Below are positions 1 through 9,584 of a DNA stretch of 49,517 nt, one piece after another. Position 1 is the first letter of the stretch; each line of letters opens with the position of its first letter. The position numbers and the translations under genes are program-made. The stretch is from Emiliania huxleyi CCMP1516 (lineage: Eukaryota; Haptophyta; Isochrysidales; Noelaerhabdaceae), in contig NW_005195220.1 in the NCBI RefSeq assembly GCF_000372725.1, positions 294,418-343,934 of the forward strand, written 5' to 3'. The notes under the pieces were generated by a model, which saw only the letters and a list, made by a program, of their open reading frames with translations, searched no databases and was not told the DNA's origin.

Positions 1-300
1 CGGGGGGGGCCCCCCCCCGGGGGGAAAAGGGGGGGGAAACTTTTGGGGCCGAAACAAAAAGGTTTTGGTGGTTTTTTGGACCCCTCCCCAAAGGCACGCC
101 AAAAAAAAAAAAGGGGGGGGGTGTTAAATTTTTTGGTTTCAAAAAAATTTTTTTTTCACTCACAGGACGAAGCCCAAAGACATTTTGGGAGCCCCCCCCC
201 CCCCCCCCCCATCAAGCACACCGAGACGACGACCCCCCCCCTAACTATTGCAGCAATATATTCAATATTTATCGTCGTCCTTAGTGCTTAGAGTCTCCCA
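1..300. other. low-complexity contig terminus
   Basis: The first 300 bases are runs of G, C, A and T, including a 20-base C run near 194-213. The far end (about 49495-49517) is also homopolymer-rich. No gene is visible. This is typical of low-quality sequence at a contig end, so nothing here should be trusted. From 300 to 790 I see only GC-rich DNA and the 3' flank of the next gene. Confidence 0.6.
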
Positions 301-792
301 TCCCTCCCTTGGGTTGTCTGTTTTCTTTCTTTCTTTCTTTTAGCACGCCTCTGTCAAGAGTCCCCAGAACCCCCGAGGAGAAACACAGTCCACCTGTGAG
401 AAAGATGACTGCTGGCACTACTAGTAACACAGGCACAAACCACATGACAAGACTCAAGAGATCCCACAGGCCGAGCGCCAGGCTCGAGAGCGCTCACGCT
501 CCGAGCCACCGCGCTCTGCACGCACGCTAGACTGCACAACCAGACACTCCTCGCATTTAGTCACCACCACTGACTTTGGCCGACACGTCGGGCTCTACAC
601 ACCTGCGGACCCGCACCGCAACGAAGGCTCCGTCTCTGGACTCCCCTTGGCTTCAAGGTTCCCGCCAGGCCCCACGCTCTCCTAGAGCCGTACATCCATC
701 CACTTTATTCACGCAGGGATGGTCCCCCGCAAGTAGAGGACTGCCGGGGTTCCTGCGTCACGCTCAGCGGCAGCCCTTGCGGCTGGCAGGCA

Positions 793-1674
793 TCAAGGGC
801 ACCCGATTCCGGGGTGGCCGGTCAGGATCTTGTACTCAAAAGGCCACTTGCCGTCCTGCAGATCGTTGCATCCGCCGTCATGGATGTAGAAGGAGAGGCC
901 CTTCTTGAACGTGGCATTTCCAATCTCTGGGTTGTTGTTTGCAGGACCAACGCCCATCATCAGGATGTAGTCGGGCGATGTGATCGTGATCTTGCAGGTA
1001 CCGAAGTTGCCGCACTGGTTGTTGGCGTCTGGCGTCGAGATCGGCTTGATGAGATAACAGGTGCCGCACTCACCGACGATGCGGTGGCCATAGGTCTTCA
1101 TGACAGTGCCGTAGTCGGGAAGGTTGATGTACTGACCATTCTTGAAGTTGTTGTACGCCGCTGGGAGGTGGGTGCCGCTGCCGGGCGGATTTTCTGGCCT
1201 GCACTGCCAGCTTCCCGACGATGGGGTCTGGGAAAAGGCGTACGCGTCGCCACCGTCGTGAGAGATGCCGCCCGAGTCGCCTGGGCAGCCGGGAGTGAAA
1301 TGGCCCGATGGCGGATCGGGGCTGGGCGGGTCGGGACTCGGCGATGGACTCGGGGACGGGGACGGCGACGGCGACGGTGAAGGGTCGGGGCCGGGGCCGC
1401 CCTTGCAGACGGGGTAAAACGGTTGCACCGTGTCTCCCGCGTGGCAGCAGAAATTGGCACCGGAATTTGGCATGTCTTTCTCCGCGCACGTCTTCCCAGA
1501 CTGGCAGCAGATGAGTTTTTTGGTCTTGTCGCAAGGACTTGGGTTGTTGGGTAAGCCGTCGGTGCAAGGTTTTCCCTCGCCAGCCGTGTTGATGCTATCG
1601 AGTTCGATGAGGGCAGACGGGGCGAAGCCGTGGACGACGAGTGAAGTCGAGAGGAGGACGAGAAGTCGCAGCAT
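793..1674 (-). CDS. secreted cysteine-rich protein with expansin-like double-psi beta-barrel
   Basis: A single exon of 293 aa begins at a true ATG with an obvious signal peptide (MLRLLVLLSTSLVVHGFA). Residues about 30-90 form a small Cys-rich module with paired CC motifs. Residues about 95-120 are a Pro-Ser-Asp linker of the PSPSPSP kind common in algal wall glycoproteins. The C-terminal half (about 125-293) carries a GECGTCYLI motif and spaced Cys residues like the six-stranded double-psi barrel of expansins and GH45-related proteins. I infer a secreted, wall- or matrix-associated polysaccharide-binding protein. No catalytic Asp pair could be confirmed, so enzymatic activity is not claimed. 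Domain placement is by motif only. Confidence 0.75.
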   Translation of the reverse strand: MLRLLVLLSTSLVVHGFAPSALIELDSINTAGEGKPCTDGLPNNPSPCDKTKKLICCQSGKTCAEKDMPNSGANFCCHAGDTVQPFYPVCKGGPGPDPSPSPSPSPSPSPSPSPDPPSPDPPSGHFTPGCPGDSGGISHDGGDAYAFSQTPSSGSWQCRPENPPGSGTHLPAAYNNFKNGQYINLPDYGTVMKTYGHRIVGECGTCYLIKPISTPDANNQCGNFGTCKITITSPDYILMMGVGPANNNPEIGNATFKKGLSFYIHDGGCNDLQDGKWPFEYKILTGHPGIGCP

Positions 1675-1815
1675 GACACGGTAGCTCTGCGCCTGCGGGA
1701 AGCAAGGCCATCGGGCTTAGCGCGGCGTGGCGTGGGTGGCCATCGTGTCTTGGCGGCGTGGGCTCAATCTCCCTCGGCTGATTGCAGCAGCGTGTTTGGG
1801 CCATCAAGTGCTGCT

Positions 1816-1960
1816 TTCTCTCGATGGAGGTGGCCACCTGCGAGCGGGAGGGGTCAGGCGGTGGCCGAGGGGGGCGCAGCGGGCGGCGAGCGAAGCGCTT
1901 CGCATGGCGGGAGGGGTGCGGGCGGAGCGGGTTCCGTGGAGCAATGGGCGTCGCGGGGAT
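1816..1960 (+). repeat. dispersed repeat F, copy 1
   Basis: This segment upstream of the expansin-like gene resembles 47567-47730 in the same orientation. Both share a CTCGATGG start, the phrase ACCTGCGAGCGGGAG, and later CGGGTTCCGTG followed by GCAAT(A/G)GGCGTCGCGGG. The match is interrupted by small indels. No coding role is evident. Confidence 0.5.
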
Positions 1961-2357
1961 CCAGGCGTGAAGCATGCGGCGGGCGGCATGCAGCATGCGG
2001 TTTGCGGGCGGGGCGATGCGGCGGGACTAACGCAAGCATGCTGGCCCCCTTCTTGATTGTGTGCCTGCCTCTTGATTGTGTAGAAAAAAAATAGAGAGCG
2101 CTCGCGGCTGTGTTTCGATCTTTGCCCATCTCCATGACTGCTAATTTTCAAAAAAGAAATACACGAAAAGCCGGACTAGCGCGCTAACAACTGCGCGGGC
2201 GCGTTTTCTTTTTTCGATTTTCGGCTCGCCGCCCGCGTCGCCTGCGGCGGGCCCGCGTGGGGGGGGGGGGGGGCACACGCGCGGGCGCTTACTTTCCCGA
2301 GTTTGCCGATATGAAATAAACAAATCCAAAACTCGTTAGCTGTGTCAAGCTCCGGCA

Positions 2358-2903
2358 ATGTCGAAGCGCGCCCTTTGCACGCTGTTGGTTTCCGGCCTCG
2401 GATTTGCTTCGGCCTTCTCCCCAGGTTCGGTCTGTGCTGGGCATGTTCTTGTCACAAGCTCGGCCAAGGCCCTCGCTGAAGTGCAGACATGTTCTTGCGA
2501 GATCGCGTACACGGAGCACTCGCTCAAAGAGAAGGTCTGCGAACTCGGGTACGTGTGCTGCGGCGACAGCTACGAGGTGGACGTTTCGTACAGCACCGCG
2601 ATCGAAGTCGTCGCGATCGAGAAGTCGATCGACTCGGATTATGTTCCTCAGGACGTCATGGACGCGGCGACGGCATTTGGTGCGTCCGCATGCCTTGCGG
2701 CTGACGGCGAGATTGCTAGAGGCGGAGCAAGCCTGCTCAAGCCTCACATGTTACTTCCTGTCCGCCTGTTGTGTTGTTGTGCCCTTGTTTGTTCTCTTGG
2801 CACCTTGGAGTGCTGGGGGGGGCGACAAGGGAGTGATGTGGCCTTGAGTTATGTGTACGCCAACTCAGGGTGTGTGGCAGCCAGCTGGCTGTGTGTCTTG
2901 TGA
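2358..2903 (+). CDS. small secreted Cys-containing protein, C-terminus derived from repeat A
   Basis: The ORF starts at an ATG and has a signal peptide (MSKRALCTLLVSGLGFASAF). Residues 25-108 contain spaced Cys pairs (CSC, CC) and many acidic residues; I do not recognise the family. From about nucleotide 2682 (residue 109 on) the reading frame lies inside repeat A, which has other copies at 3488, 18156 and 22478. The last about 73 residues are therefore repeat-encoded. Either the repeat supplies a new C-terminus and stop, or there is a splice site before 2682 that I cannot place. The signal peptide and composition make the first 108 residues credible. Confidence 0.55.
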   Translation: MSKRALCTLLVSGLGFASAFSPGSVCAGHVLVTSSAKALAEVQTCSCEIAYTEHSLKEKVCELGYVCCGDSYEVDVSYSTAIEVVAIEKSIDSDYVPQDVMDAATAFGASACLAADGEIARGGASLLKPHMLLPVRLLCCCALVCSLGTLECWGGRQGSDVALSYVYANSGCVAASWLCVL

Positions 2904-3012
2904 GCCTGTTTGTGTCTGTGTGTCGCTCGTGCGTGTCGTCAGCATCTGTCCAGCGTCCACCCATACCGCGTTGGTGTCCAGTCCGAGCCTGGCTGTTCTT
3001 CACCTTCCTACA
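2682..3012 (-). repeat. repeat A, copy 1 (truncated, inverted)
   Basis: This is the reverse complement of the first about 330 bp of the 3488 copy, from the terminal GTAGGAAGGTGAAGAACAG block to the ATCTCGTC/GCCAGCCGCAAGG block. It lacks the following about 300 bp present in the 3488 and 18156 copies. Together with the 3488 copy it forms a large inverted repeat around a 475-bp spacer. Confidence 0.8.
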
Positions 3013-3487
3013 TACATCGACGATGACAAAAGGAATTCGGACAACGCACATCGCTCTCGGGCCCACAGACATCCCGCACACCCGCCGCCCCCCCCGCGCG
3101 CCCCACCCCGGCCGGGAGAAAGTTTTAGGTTTGTTGTTGGCAAATCAAGAGAAGAGGGTTCCGACTCCGGCTCCGGCTGGTAGTCGACAAGCTGCCGAGC
3201 CCAAATCACTGTGTGTGACACATTTCTTGTTGGCTTCTAAAAATCTCTCTAAAAAAATCAAGACACAGAGCTCACACAGAATCACAGCGGGAGGCAGGGG
3301 AGTGACAGTTTGGGATGGCAACAGAACGAGTATCTAAGATAAATGCTCCGCCTTACTCTTGGCCGAGGAGACTGCCTTTACCACAAATGAGGACCGGTGG
3401 GGAGAAGACCCCCCCCCGCCCCCCACTGCGTCGCCCGCCGCCACGCCGCGCCGCCGCCTCGCCTCGGTCGACGTACCCGTGCCCCGA

Positions 3488-4115
3488 GGTCGATGTAGGA
3501 AGGTGAAGAACAGTCAGGCTCGGACTGGACACCGACGCGGTATGGGTGGACGCTAGACAGATGATGACGACACGCACGAGCGACACACAGACACAAACAA
3601 GCTCACAAGACACACAGCCAGCGGGCTGCCACACACCCTGAGTGGGCGTACACATCACTCAGGCCACGTCCCCCCTGTCGCCCCCCCCAGCACTCCAAGG
3701 TGCCAAGAGACAAACAACAGCACAACAACACAGACAGGCGACAGGGCGAACGTGTGAGACTAGAGCAGGCACGCTTGCTCCGCCTCTAGCAATCTCGTCG
3801 CCAGCCGCAAGGCATGGACGAGACCGTGTCGCGTGTGTGGGGTCTTGTGAGGTGTCTATGGACGCCCTCGTCACAGGCTATTGGCCAGCCGCTAGCCCTA
3901 ACTCGCACTCATGGGTGACGACAGTTCATTGGATGAGTGGTTGCGAGCAGAGGCGCGTGTGCTGAATCTAGATCGCACGCCGTGGCATATGACTTGGGTA
4001 GGCGTGCGACCGCAGCGCGCCCGCCGAAGGCTCGACGGGGCGCGCGTGTCAGCCAGAAGTTTGCCAGTAGAGCGATCCTGGTCTTTCCGAAGACGAGCCC
4101 CGCGCCACGGGTGCC
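3488..4115 (+). repeat. repeat A, copy 2 (about 625 bp)
   Basis: This copy is colinear with 18156-18772. It begins with GTAGGAAGGTGAAGAACAG and contains ACAGATGATGACGACACGCA, ACACACAGACACAAACA and a CCCCCCCCAGCACTCCAAGG block. It continues through GCGAGCAGAGGCGCGTG to a CGACGGG/CGGCGG-rich end. No long conserved reading frame is shared between copies, so it looks non-coding. It ends about 90 bp upstream of the membrane-protein gene at 4203, just as copy 3 ends upstream of the AP2 gene at 18982. Confidence 0.8.
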
Positions 4116-4202
4116 AGCCGTGCCTCATTCTTCCCGCGAAATTCTACCCCAAGTACACAGAGTTCGAATCCAGTCGAAAAATACCCGCCGGCGAGGAAGG
4201 CG

Positions 4203-4670
4203 ATGCGCCCCAAGTCTCCCTCCTCGGCAGTTGTCACCACTCTCGCCATACTGAGTGCAACATCCGCGACAGCAAGGGTCGTAATGTGTCTCAAGGCCAA
4301 CGTGTATGCCGTGTTTAGCGTGGTCGTGATGTTCTTCAGCCTCGTGACATCGTGGACGATCGCCCTGGTCCTCCTCGGAATCAGCTTGTGGAAGGGTCTG
4401 CCGCCCTCCGCCGCCGCGGTGGAGGCGCAACCGCAGCCGCAGCAGCCGCAGCAGCCGATCGCGGCAACGCCCGCCGCCGCAGCAGCGCTCGAGGAGACTT
4501 CGGCGACCGAGCGCAGCGCGTTGAGCCAGCCACTCGGGTTTGGAGGCGCTTTGTACCCTGCGCCTGCGGAGGATGTACGTAGGCAGTCCGTCATTCCTGC
4601 CGAGCTGACGATGCACCCCGTCGACCGGTTCGTCATGGAGGTGCATCGCGTGCTCGGCTGCAAGCTGTGA
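4203..4670 (+). CDS. small membrane protein, unknown function
   Basis: A single exon of 155 aa starts at an ATG. Two hydrophobic stretches lie at about residues 8-26 and 33-64, the second with VYAVFSVVVMFFSLVTSW and IALVLLGISLW. A Gln/Pro/Ala-rich linker (80-100) and a hydrophilic tail follow. No family is recognised. Low-complexity content is limited and the hydrophobic pattern is clean, which supports real coding. An alternative is that the first hydrophobic stretch is a signal peptide. Confidence 0.55.
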   Translation: MRPKSPSSAVVTTLAILSATSATARVVMCLKANVYAVFSVVVMFFSLVTSWTIALVLLGISLWKGLPPSAAAVEAQPQPQQPQQPIAATPAAAAALEETSATERSALSQPLGFGGALYPAPAEDVRRQSVIPAELTMHPVDRFVMEVHRVLGCKL

Positions 4671-5560
4671 TTGTGTTTCGCATCCGCCACCGCCACCGGT
4701 CAACCGGCCTGCTACCGCTGCACCACGCCAGTGCAAAGGTCTGAACAGACTCGGCACTCTCGCATCGGCGTGCCCCTGTGCGCGATGCCCCGATTCGGGA
4801 GCAGAAGCGCAGAGCTGGCGCGGTCGTAGACGGTCTACTTTATTTACACGACGCGCGGCATTAGGACAATGTAGCAGAGCCGTACCCGTATGACTCGTAC
4901 ACGTATGTGCGTCTAGAGCGCGTGTGCATGCACATGTGGCCGTGTGGCTCGCACCACTATTATACTTTATAGAGTTGTCCCCATGCGTTGTATTTCTATT
5001 TGTTCACAACAAGCCGTGCTTTTTGAACGACCTCGTGATTGAGAGACCAACTCTGAGAGAGAGAGTTGAGTTGTGACACACATGATGTGTGTCACAACTC
5101 ATGTATATACGTGACACACACATCACCTTACCTCTACACACATGCGTTCTGTGTCGAGATAACTAACGACGCCGACAGACACGAGCGGGCGCGGTCACCG
5201 TGCACCGTGCCGCACCTCGCCGAACGATCAAAATTTATTTAAACCCAGCCAGTCAGCGGCAGACTCTGATCAGACTGATCTCTGTCGCGCGTGCTGCGCT
5301 CTCTCTGTCACGCGCTCGACTTTGGCCACAAGCGTGGTGCACCCGCACGCAGCTCCCTGCCACACTGCCACGCACGAGCTGTCAGACCGCTGCGGAAGCC
5401 GGAACCAAGCGAAGGTATAGTTTGTTGTTGGTCGCATGGGCGAGCGAATGCTGCAGGGCACATCAGACATGTCCCTTAGAATTCCATCTAGTCTCAGAGT
5501 TTGACCATTCATTTATTTGTTTCTGGGCGAGCGTGCTGCATCGTCCATCGCCACCGTACT
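4671..5560. other. intergenic region
   Basis: No convincing coding sequence is seen. The region is relatively AT-rich for the window and carries TATA-like stretches (TATACTTTATAGAG near 4961) and the perfect hairpin at 5068-5100. The distal part includes the 3' flank of the minus-strand gene ending at 5562. Read on the minus strand, AATAAA lies near 5507-5512, about 50 bp past that stop, and may be its polyadenylation signal. Confidence 0.4.
5068..5100. repeat. perfect 16-bp inverted repeat (hairpin)
   Basis: GAGTTGTGACACACAT at 5068-5083 is followed by one G and then its exact reverse complement at 5085-5100. It lies in an intergenic stretch, with further GTGACACACA repeats just downstream. 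Confidence 0.9.
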
Positions 5561-5561
5561 G

Positions 5562-7368
5562 TCACCTCAGCGTCGCCATCAGCCGGTCCTCCTCTGCCGC
5601 CTGCGGCGTGAAGAGACGGCGTGAAGAGGCGGTCTGAAGTGAGGGTGTGAAGAGACGGTGTGAAGAGACGGTGTGAAGAGACGCCCGCGCCGCCCCGTCC
5701 TCCACCGTCCTCCCTGGCCACCGCCTCTCGGCTAGATCTGTCGGCTGTCCCTCGGCTGCCTCTCGGCTGCCTCTCGGCTGCCTCTCGGCTATCTCTCGGC
5801 TATCTCTCGGCTATCTCTCGGCTATCTCTCGGCTATCTCTCGGCTGCCTCTCCCCCACCGCCGCCTCTCGGCCCGCCTCTCCACTACGCCGCCCACCTCG
5901 CGCTTGCTCATCGTGCGCACCGTCCCGCGCCTGCGCGTGTGAGTACGCCGACATGAGGGCGGGAGACGGTACTGCGCTGTGTCTTCAGAGCGTGAAGACA
6001 ACGAATCGGAATACAGCGGAATACAGCTGCATACAGCTGAACGCGTGGCCCTCTCGAGCGCTGGTTGGGGCACATGACTACACATTCGGCGTCTAGGCTC
6101 GCGCGCTTGGTCAGCTTGGTCCGCCGCGTGTCGTCGGGATCGTCCCCTGTTCACGGACCTTGTCACTGAGAGGGAAAGACGTGCCATGGCGCTGTGCGCT
6201 GGTCTATGAGAGGTTGAGGTGCGAGCCCTGGAGGCCTTGGGGATGAGGGGATTCACGGGCCGGCGCGTGAGGGGTCACGCTGCCCGCCGCCGTGGAAGAT
6301 GGGATCTCGGGTGATATCGTGTGACCTCGCGTGATCTCGGCGTGATCTCGGCGTGATCTCGGCGTGATCTCGGCGTGATCTCGGTCCGGAGCGGAAGACG
6401 GAGTCGTAGGCGGCGGAGAGGCCGTTATTCTTCTTCCGCTCCTCCAGCTCGAGCTCCAGCTCCGCCTGCAGCGCCGTGTGACTCATTCTTACTCTTTAAT
6501 TCAAGGGCCTCCGGTGGCGATACGCTCACTAATGGCGGTGCTCAGAGTGTCAGTGCCACGGCCGGCGACAGCGTGCCGGGTGGGCGCCCCATATGACCCG
6601 AGATTGTCCGAGATTGTCCGAGATTGTCCGAGATTGTCCGAGATTGTCCGAGATTGTCCGAGAGTCCGGGACCCAGTGAGCCCCCTGTCGGCGCCCACGC
6701 AAGCCGCGCCAGGCGCCCGTTGTGACTGGTCTTCGCCTCTGCATCTACCGACCGTGCCTGCTCCCATCGAGGAAAGGCCTCTCACTCACGACCCCGTACT
6801 CACTCCCTCGAGCGCGCGCCGCCGCCCTTCGCCTCTTTCTGCGCCTCCAGCGCGTCGTGCCGCGTCACTGCCGCCTACATCCGTCACTCACCGTCACTGG
6901 AGGCAGCTTGTGGCAATGAATCGGCGTGCCGCGCCCCGCCGCCTTGAAGCCGCTGCTGATCTGGCTCGCGCCGCCGCCCGGCCCTTTCCGTTTCTTCGAG
7001 CGCCCACCCACCAGAGGCGCCGTGCGCGCCGAGGGCGCGCCGCCGCCAGCAGGCACCCACCCCGTGAAGTCGGGCGGTGGCAGCTCCGCCACTCTGGCCG
7101 CCTCCGCCGCCGCAGCTCTGGCCGCTGCCTCCGCCGCCGCCTGCCGTGCGGCTTCCTCCTCCTCCTCGTCCTCGTCATCCGCCGCGTCCGCCGCCGCGCT
7201 CAGGGCCACGGGCACCACACCGCTCGCCTCCTCTCCTTCGCTCGCCTCGTCTTCGCTCTCGGCGGACTGCTCAACATCCTCGCGACTCGCCGGCTGCAGC
7301 GCCAGCGGGACGGCTTGGGGAGCGGTCTCTTCGTCCTCGCTGTCGTCGTACGCGTTGCCGAGCAGCAT
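5562..7368 (-). CDS. acidic Ala/Glu-rich, probably nuclear protein (multi-exon, partly resolved)
   Basis: The first exon (7368-6892, phase 0) begins MLLGNAYDDSEDEE, is rich in Asp/Glu and Ala, and contains RSKKRKG, a nuclear-signal-like basic cluster. It ends at a strong donor, ACG|GTGAGT. A second exon starting at 6465 (acceptor CTGCAG) encodes a charged helix, AELELELEERKKNNGLSAAY, in the same phase. Two 3' exons are clear: 5930-5897 and 5600-5562. Spliced, they read RTMSKREAAEEDRLMATLR then stop, with AATAAA downstream. The exon between about 6370 and 5930 is unresolved, so joining all four into one gene is inference from strand, order and phase. Introns contain tandem GATTGTCCGA, CGAGATCACG, CTCGGCTAT and GTGTGAAGAGACG arrays. 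The family is not recognised. Confidence 0.5.
5625..5860. repeat. two intronic tandem-repeat blocks
   Basis: The 296-bp intron 5601-5896 (minus gene) contains GTGTGAAGAGACG repeats (about 5625-5685) and a CTCGGCTATCT/CTCGGCTGCCT array (about 5745-5850). The first motif also occurs inside the 68-bp duplicated intron units at 11813-11948. Confidence 0.8.
6601..6664. repeat. GATTGTCCGA tandem repeat (10-bp period)
   Basis: Six near-perfect copies of a 10-bp unit, GATTGTCCGA, lie within the inferred 426-bp intron of the acidic minus-strand gene. A related CGTGATCTCGG array occupies about 6310-6390. Confidence 0.9.
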
Positions 7369-7611
7369 ATACGTGTATATGTGTGTATACAGCGCGCGAG
7401 ACGAGAAGAATTTTACAAAAAGAAAATTTTGTCGCGTCGGGTTTCGTATCAAGAATACTCACTCACTCACTCCTGGGTGTGTTGGGGTGTTTCATGGGTC
7501 TGACATGGGGAGATACAGCGAGATAGTAAAGAATACAGCGAGATAGTAACAGATATATCTGCGCCAATTTCAACTTCTCGATACACTTCTTCAAAGTGCA
7601 CCTTGAACGCA

Positions 7612-8170
7612 TTTCCTATCTTCTCCAGTCTTCACATTTTCGTACGTTCTGCTTCTCCACCTCCCACAGGTCTGCCGGCTGCCATGGCCCATGCCTGGGG
7701 AATTCCACGCGTGGGGTCGCGCATGCAGCGGCGCGGAAAAGAGGTCAAGCACCCACCCTGCAGGCAGCCAGGCTCTGCGGCCAGGAGAAGAGGTCCTGAC
7801 CTCACGTTCTCGGATGAGGACCTTTCTCCGTGTCGTGAGGAGGAGGACCTCTCTGTTACATCGAGATAGTAAAAGATGAAGACATGCATACTCTCATCTC
7901 TCATGACCTACTATCTTCTCGTACGTTCTGCTTCTCCACCTCCCACAGGTCTGCCGGGGCTCCCATGGCCCTCGACCATGGCCCATGCCTGGGGAATTCC
8001 ACGTGGGGTCGCGCATGGTGCAGCGGCGGCCGCGGAAAAAGGATCTTATATCAAGAGCACCCACCCTGTGGGCAGCCAGGCTCTGCGGCCAGGAGGAAAG
8101 CGAAAGGTCCTCACGTTCTCGGATGAGGACTTTCTCCGTGTCGTGAGGAGCAGGACCTCTCTGTTACAGT
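7612..8170. repeat. tandem duplication with about 279-bp period (repeat C)
   Basis: The blocks at about 7612-7868 and 7890-8168 are diverged copies. Both contain CGTACGTTCTGCTTCTCCAC, a CCCACAG|GTCTGCCGG acceptor-like site, TGGCCCATGCCTGGGGAATT, CCAGGCTCTGCGGCCAGGAG and ACGTTCTCGGATGAGGAC. Copy 2 keeps an open frame (7876-8172, 98 aa from an ATG, ending KVLTFSDEDFLRVVRSRTS then LLQ). Copy 1 is degenerate in that frame. Either could be an exon duplicate; no family is recognised. From 8177 to 8700 I see only GGTCCTCAC-type short repeats and no gene. Confidence 0.7.
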
Positions 8171-8767
8171 GAGGACATGGGTTTGCACAGTGTGTTGATT
8201 CACGGCGACAAGCCAACACACCCCTGCAGGAAACCGCTGGAGGGTATCACTCTCACAAGGTCAACGGTGTGTCACGGAGGTCCTCACGGAGACAGAGGTC
8301 CTCACGGGGTGGAGCTCTGGAGCTGCGAAGGTCCTCCAATGCAGAGGTCCTCACTGATCAACACATGAGGGGAGAGGCCGGGAGAGAGGCGCGACGCGAA
8401 GGGCTAGGCTGGACGCGGCGAGTAAGGAGGGGCTTGTGCTTGGGGTGGGCCACTATTGCCAGGAGGGACGTCAACACTCGCGTGCGCTCTTGCTGCGCAA
8501 AAAAACAGAAAAAAGGAAGTGATAATACGAAACACAATAGGATTGTGGTGCGTCTCTATCGCCGTCACGCCGTGCGGTGTGAGTCGTACTTCTGCTCAGA
8601 CAAAGCACAAACAATGAGCATGTTGATTGGAGTGGTGGAGTGCAACAATCTCGTTGTCAGTGCTGTGGTCCATTTTTGTAATGCTGCGCCAATTCTTTTT
8701 TCCTGCTGTTTCAGGATACACGAGCTGCCCCGTCCCCTAAGAAAACAACAAACCAGATGCGCCGAAT

Positions 8768-9577
8768 ATGCCGACTCTGGGGCTGGAAGGACCAACCTGC
8801 GAGGCAGGGACGAGCGCAGCCGGGCCGAGCACAACGTGGGCAGTGCTCGCCGAGCTGCTTGCACCCGCGCACATGGAGCTCACCCATGAGGGCGACTACC
8901 GCGGCGATGATTTCCGGCTCGTGGTCGTAAGCGACAGATTCGTCGGCCTCAAAGGACCAGAGGTGCGCGGCTGCGCCTGTGGTTCGGCCCCGACGGGGCG
9001 CCCTTCTGACGCGTCGTCCCACGCGACACAGCGTGTGACGCTCGTCAACAAGCGGCTGGCAAAGGCGGGGCTCGCGTTTGTTCCTCCGGCACGGATCGAC
9101 CTTATGACGCCTCGCGACCACCAGTTCCGGCGCGCGCCCCGTGCACCGGCACCGCCCGCCCACACTGCGCACCGCCCCCACCGCCACTCTTGCGCCCCGC
9201 CCAGCCTTGCGCCCGACACCTCGCGGCGGGAGCGCCGCCGCCAAAGGCCACCCGTGCGCGGCGCAGGATCGAGGCTGCGCTCGGGGCTGGCCCGCGTCAT
9301 CCTCCGGTGCGCGAGACTGCGCGGCGGGCGGCGCGAGGAGGGCGTGGTGTGGACGGCGCCCCGCTCACGCCGCCACGCCCGTGGAGCAGGCGCGCGAGCC
9401 TTTCGACGAGGAGCCCCTCGCCGCGCTGAGCCGGCTTTTTCCGCGAAAGAGGCTCTCCCGGCTAGAGATGCGGCAGATCTCCCCGTATCTCCCCATACCT
9501 GCCCACGCTACCCCCTGTCCGGGAGGCCCTCGGCAGTAGAGGTGCGGGAGACCGCCGACGGCTCCAGCCAGCGCTGA
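8768..9577 (+). CDS. BolA-like protein (two exons)
   Basis: Exon 1 (8768-8962) encodes an alpha-beta unit with LVVVSDRFVGLKGPE. A 69-nt GT-AG intron (8963-9031, GAG|GTGCGC to ACACAG|CGT) is followed by RVTLVNKRLAKAGL. Spliced, the segment aligns residue for residue with the BolA core (VSDxFxG...RHRLVNxxL). BolA proteins act with monothiol glutaredoxins in iron-sulfur handling or as regulators. Here the usually invariant RHR His is Val (R-V-T) and the His before F-x-V-V is Asp, so cluster ligation may be lost. After about residue 100 the frame becomes Arg/Pro-rich low complexity and the true 3' exons are uncertain. A CTGTTTCAG acceptor-like site at about 8712-8720 suggests a possible upstream exon. 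Confidence 0.6.
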   Translation: MPTLGLEGPTCEAGTSAAGPSTTWAVLAELLAPAHMELTHEGDYRGDDFRLVVVSDRFVGLKGPEVRGCACGSAPTGRPSDASSHATQRVTLVNKRLAKAGLAFVPPARIDLMTPRDHQFRRAPRAPAPPAHTAHRPHRHSCAPPSLAPDTSRRERRRQRPPVRGAGSRLRSGLARVILRCARLRGGRREEGVVWTAPRSRRHARGAGARAFRRGAPRRAEPAFSAKEALPARDAADLPVSPHTCPRYPLSGRPSAVEVRETADGSSQR

Positions 9578-9584
9578 GGCCGAC

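Noticed and set aside
4155..4180. GTTCGAATCC, another T-arm-like string
   Set aside because: No matching stems or cloverleaf around it.
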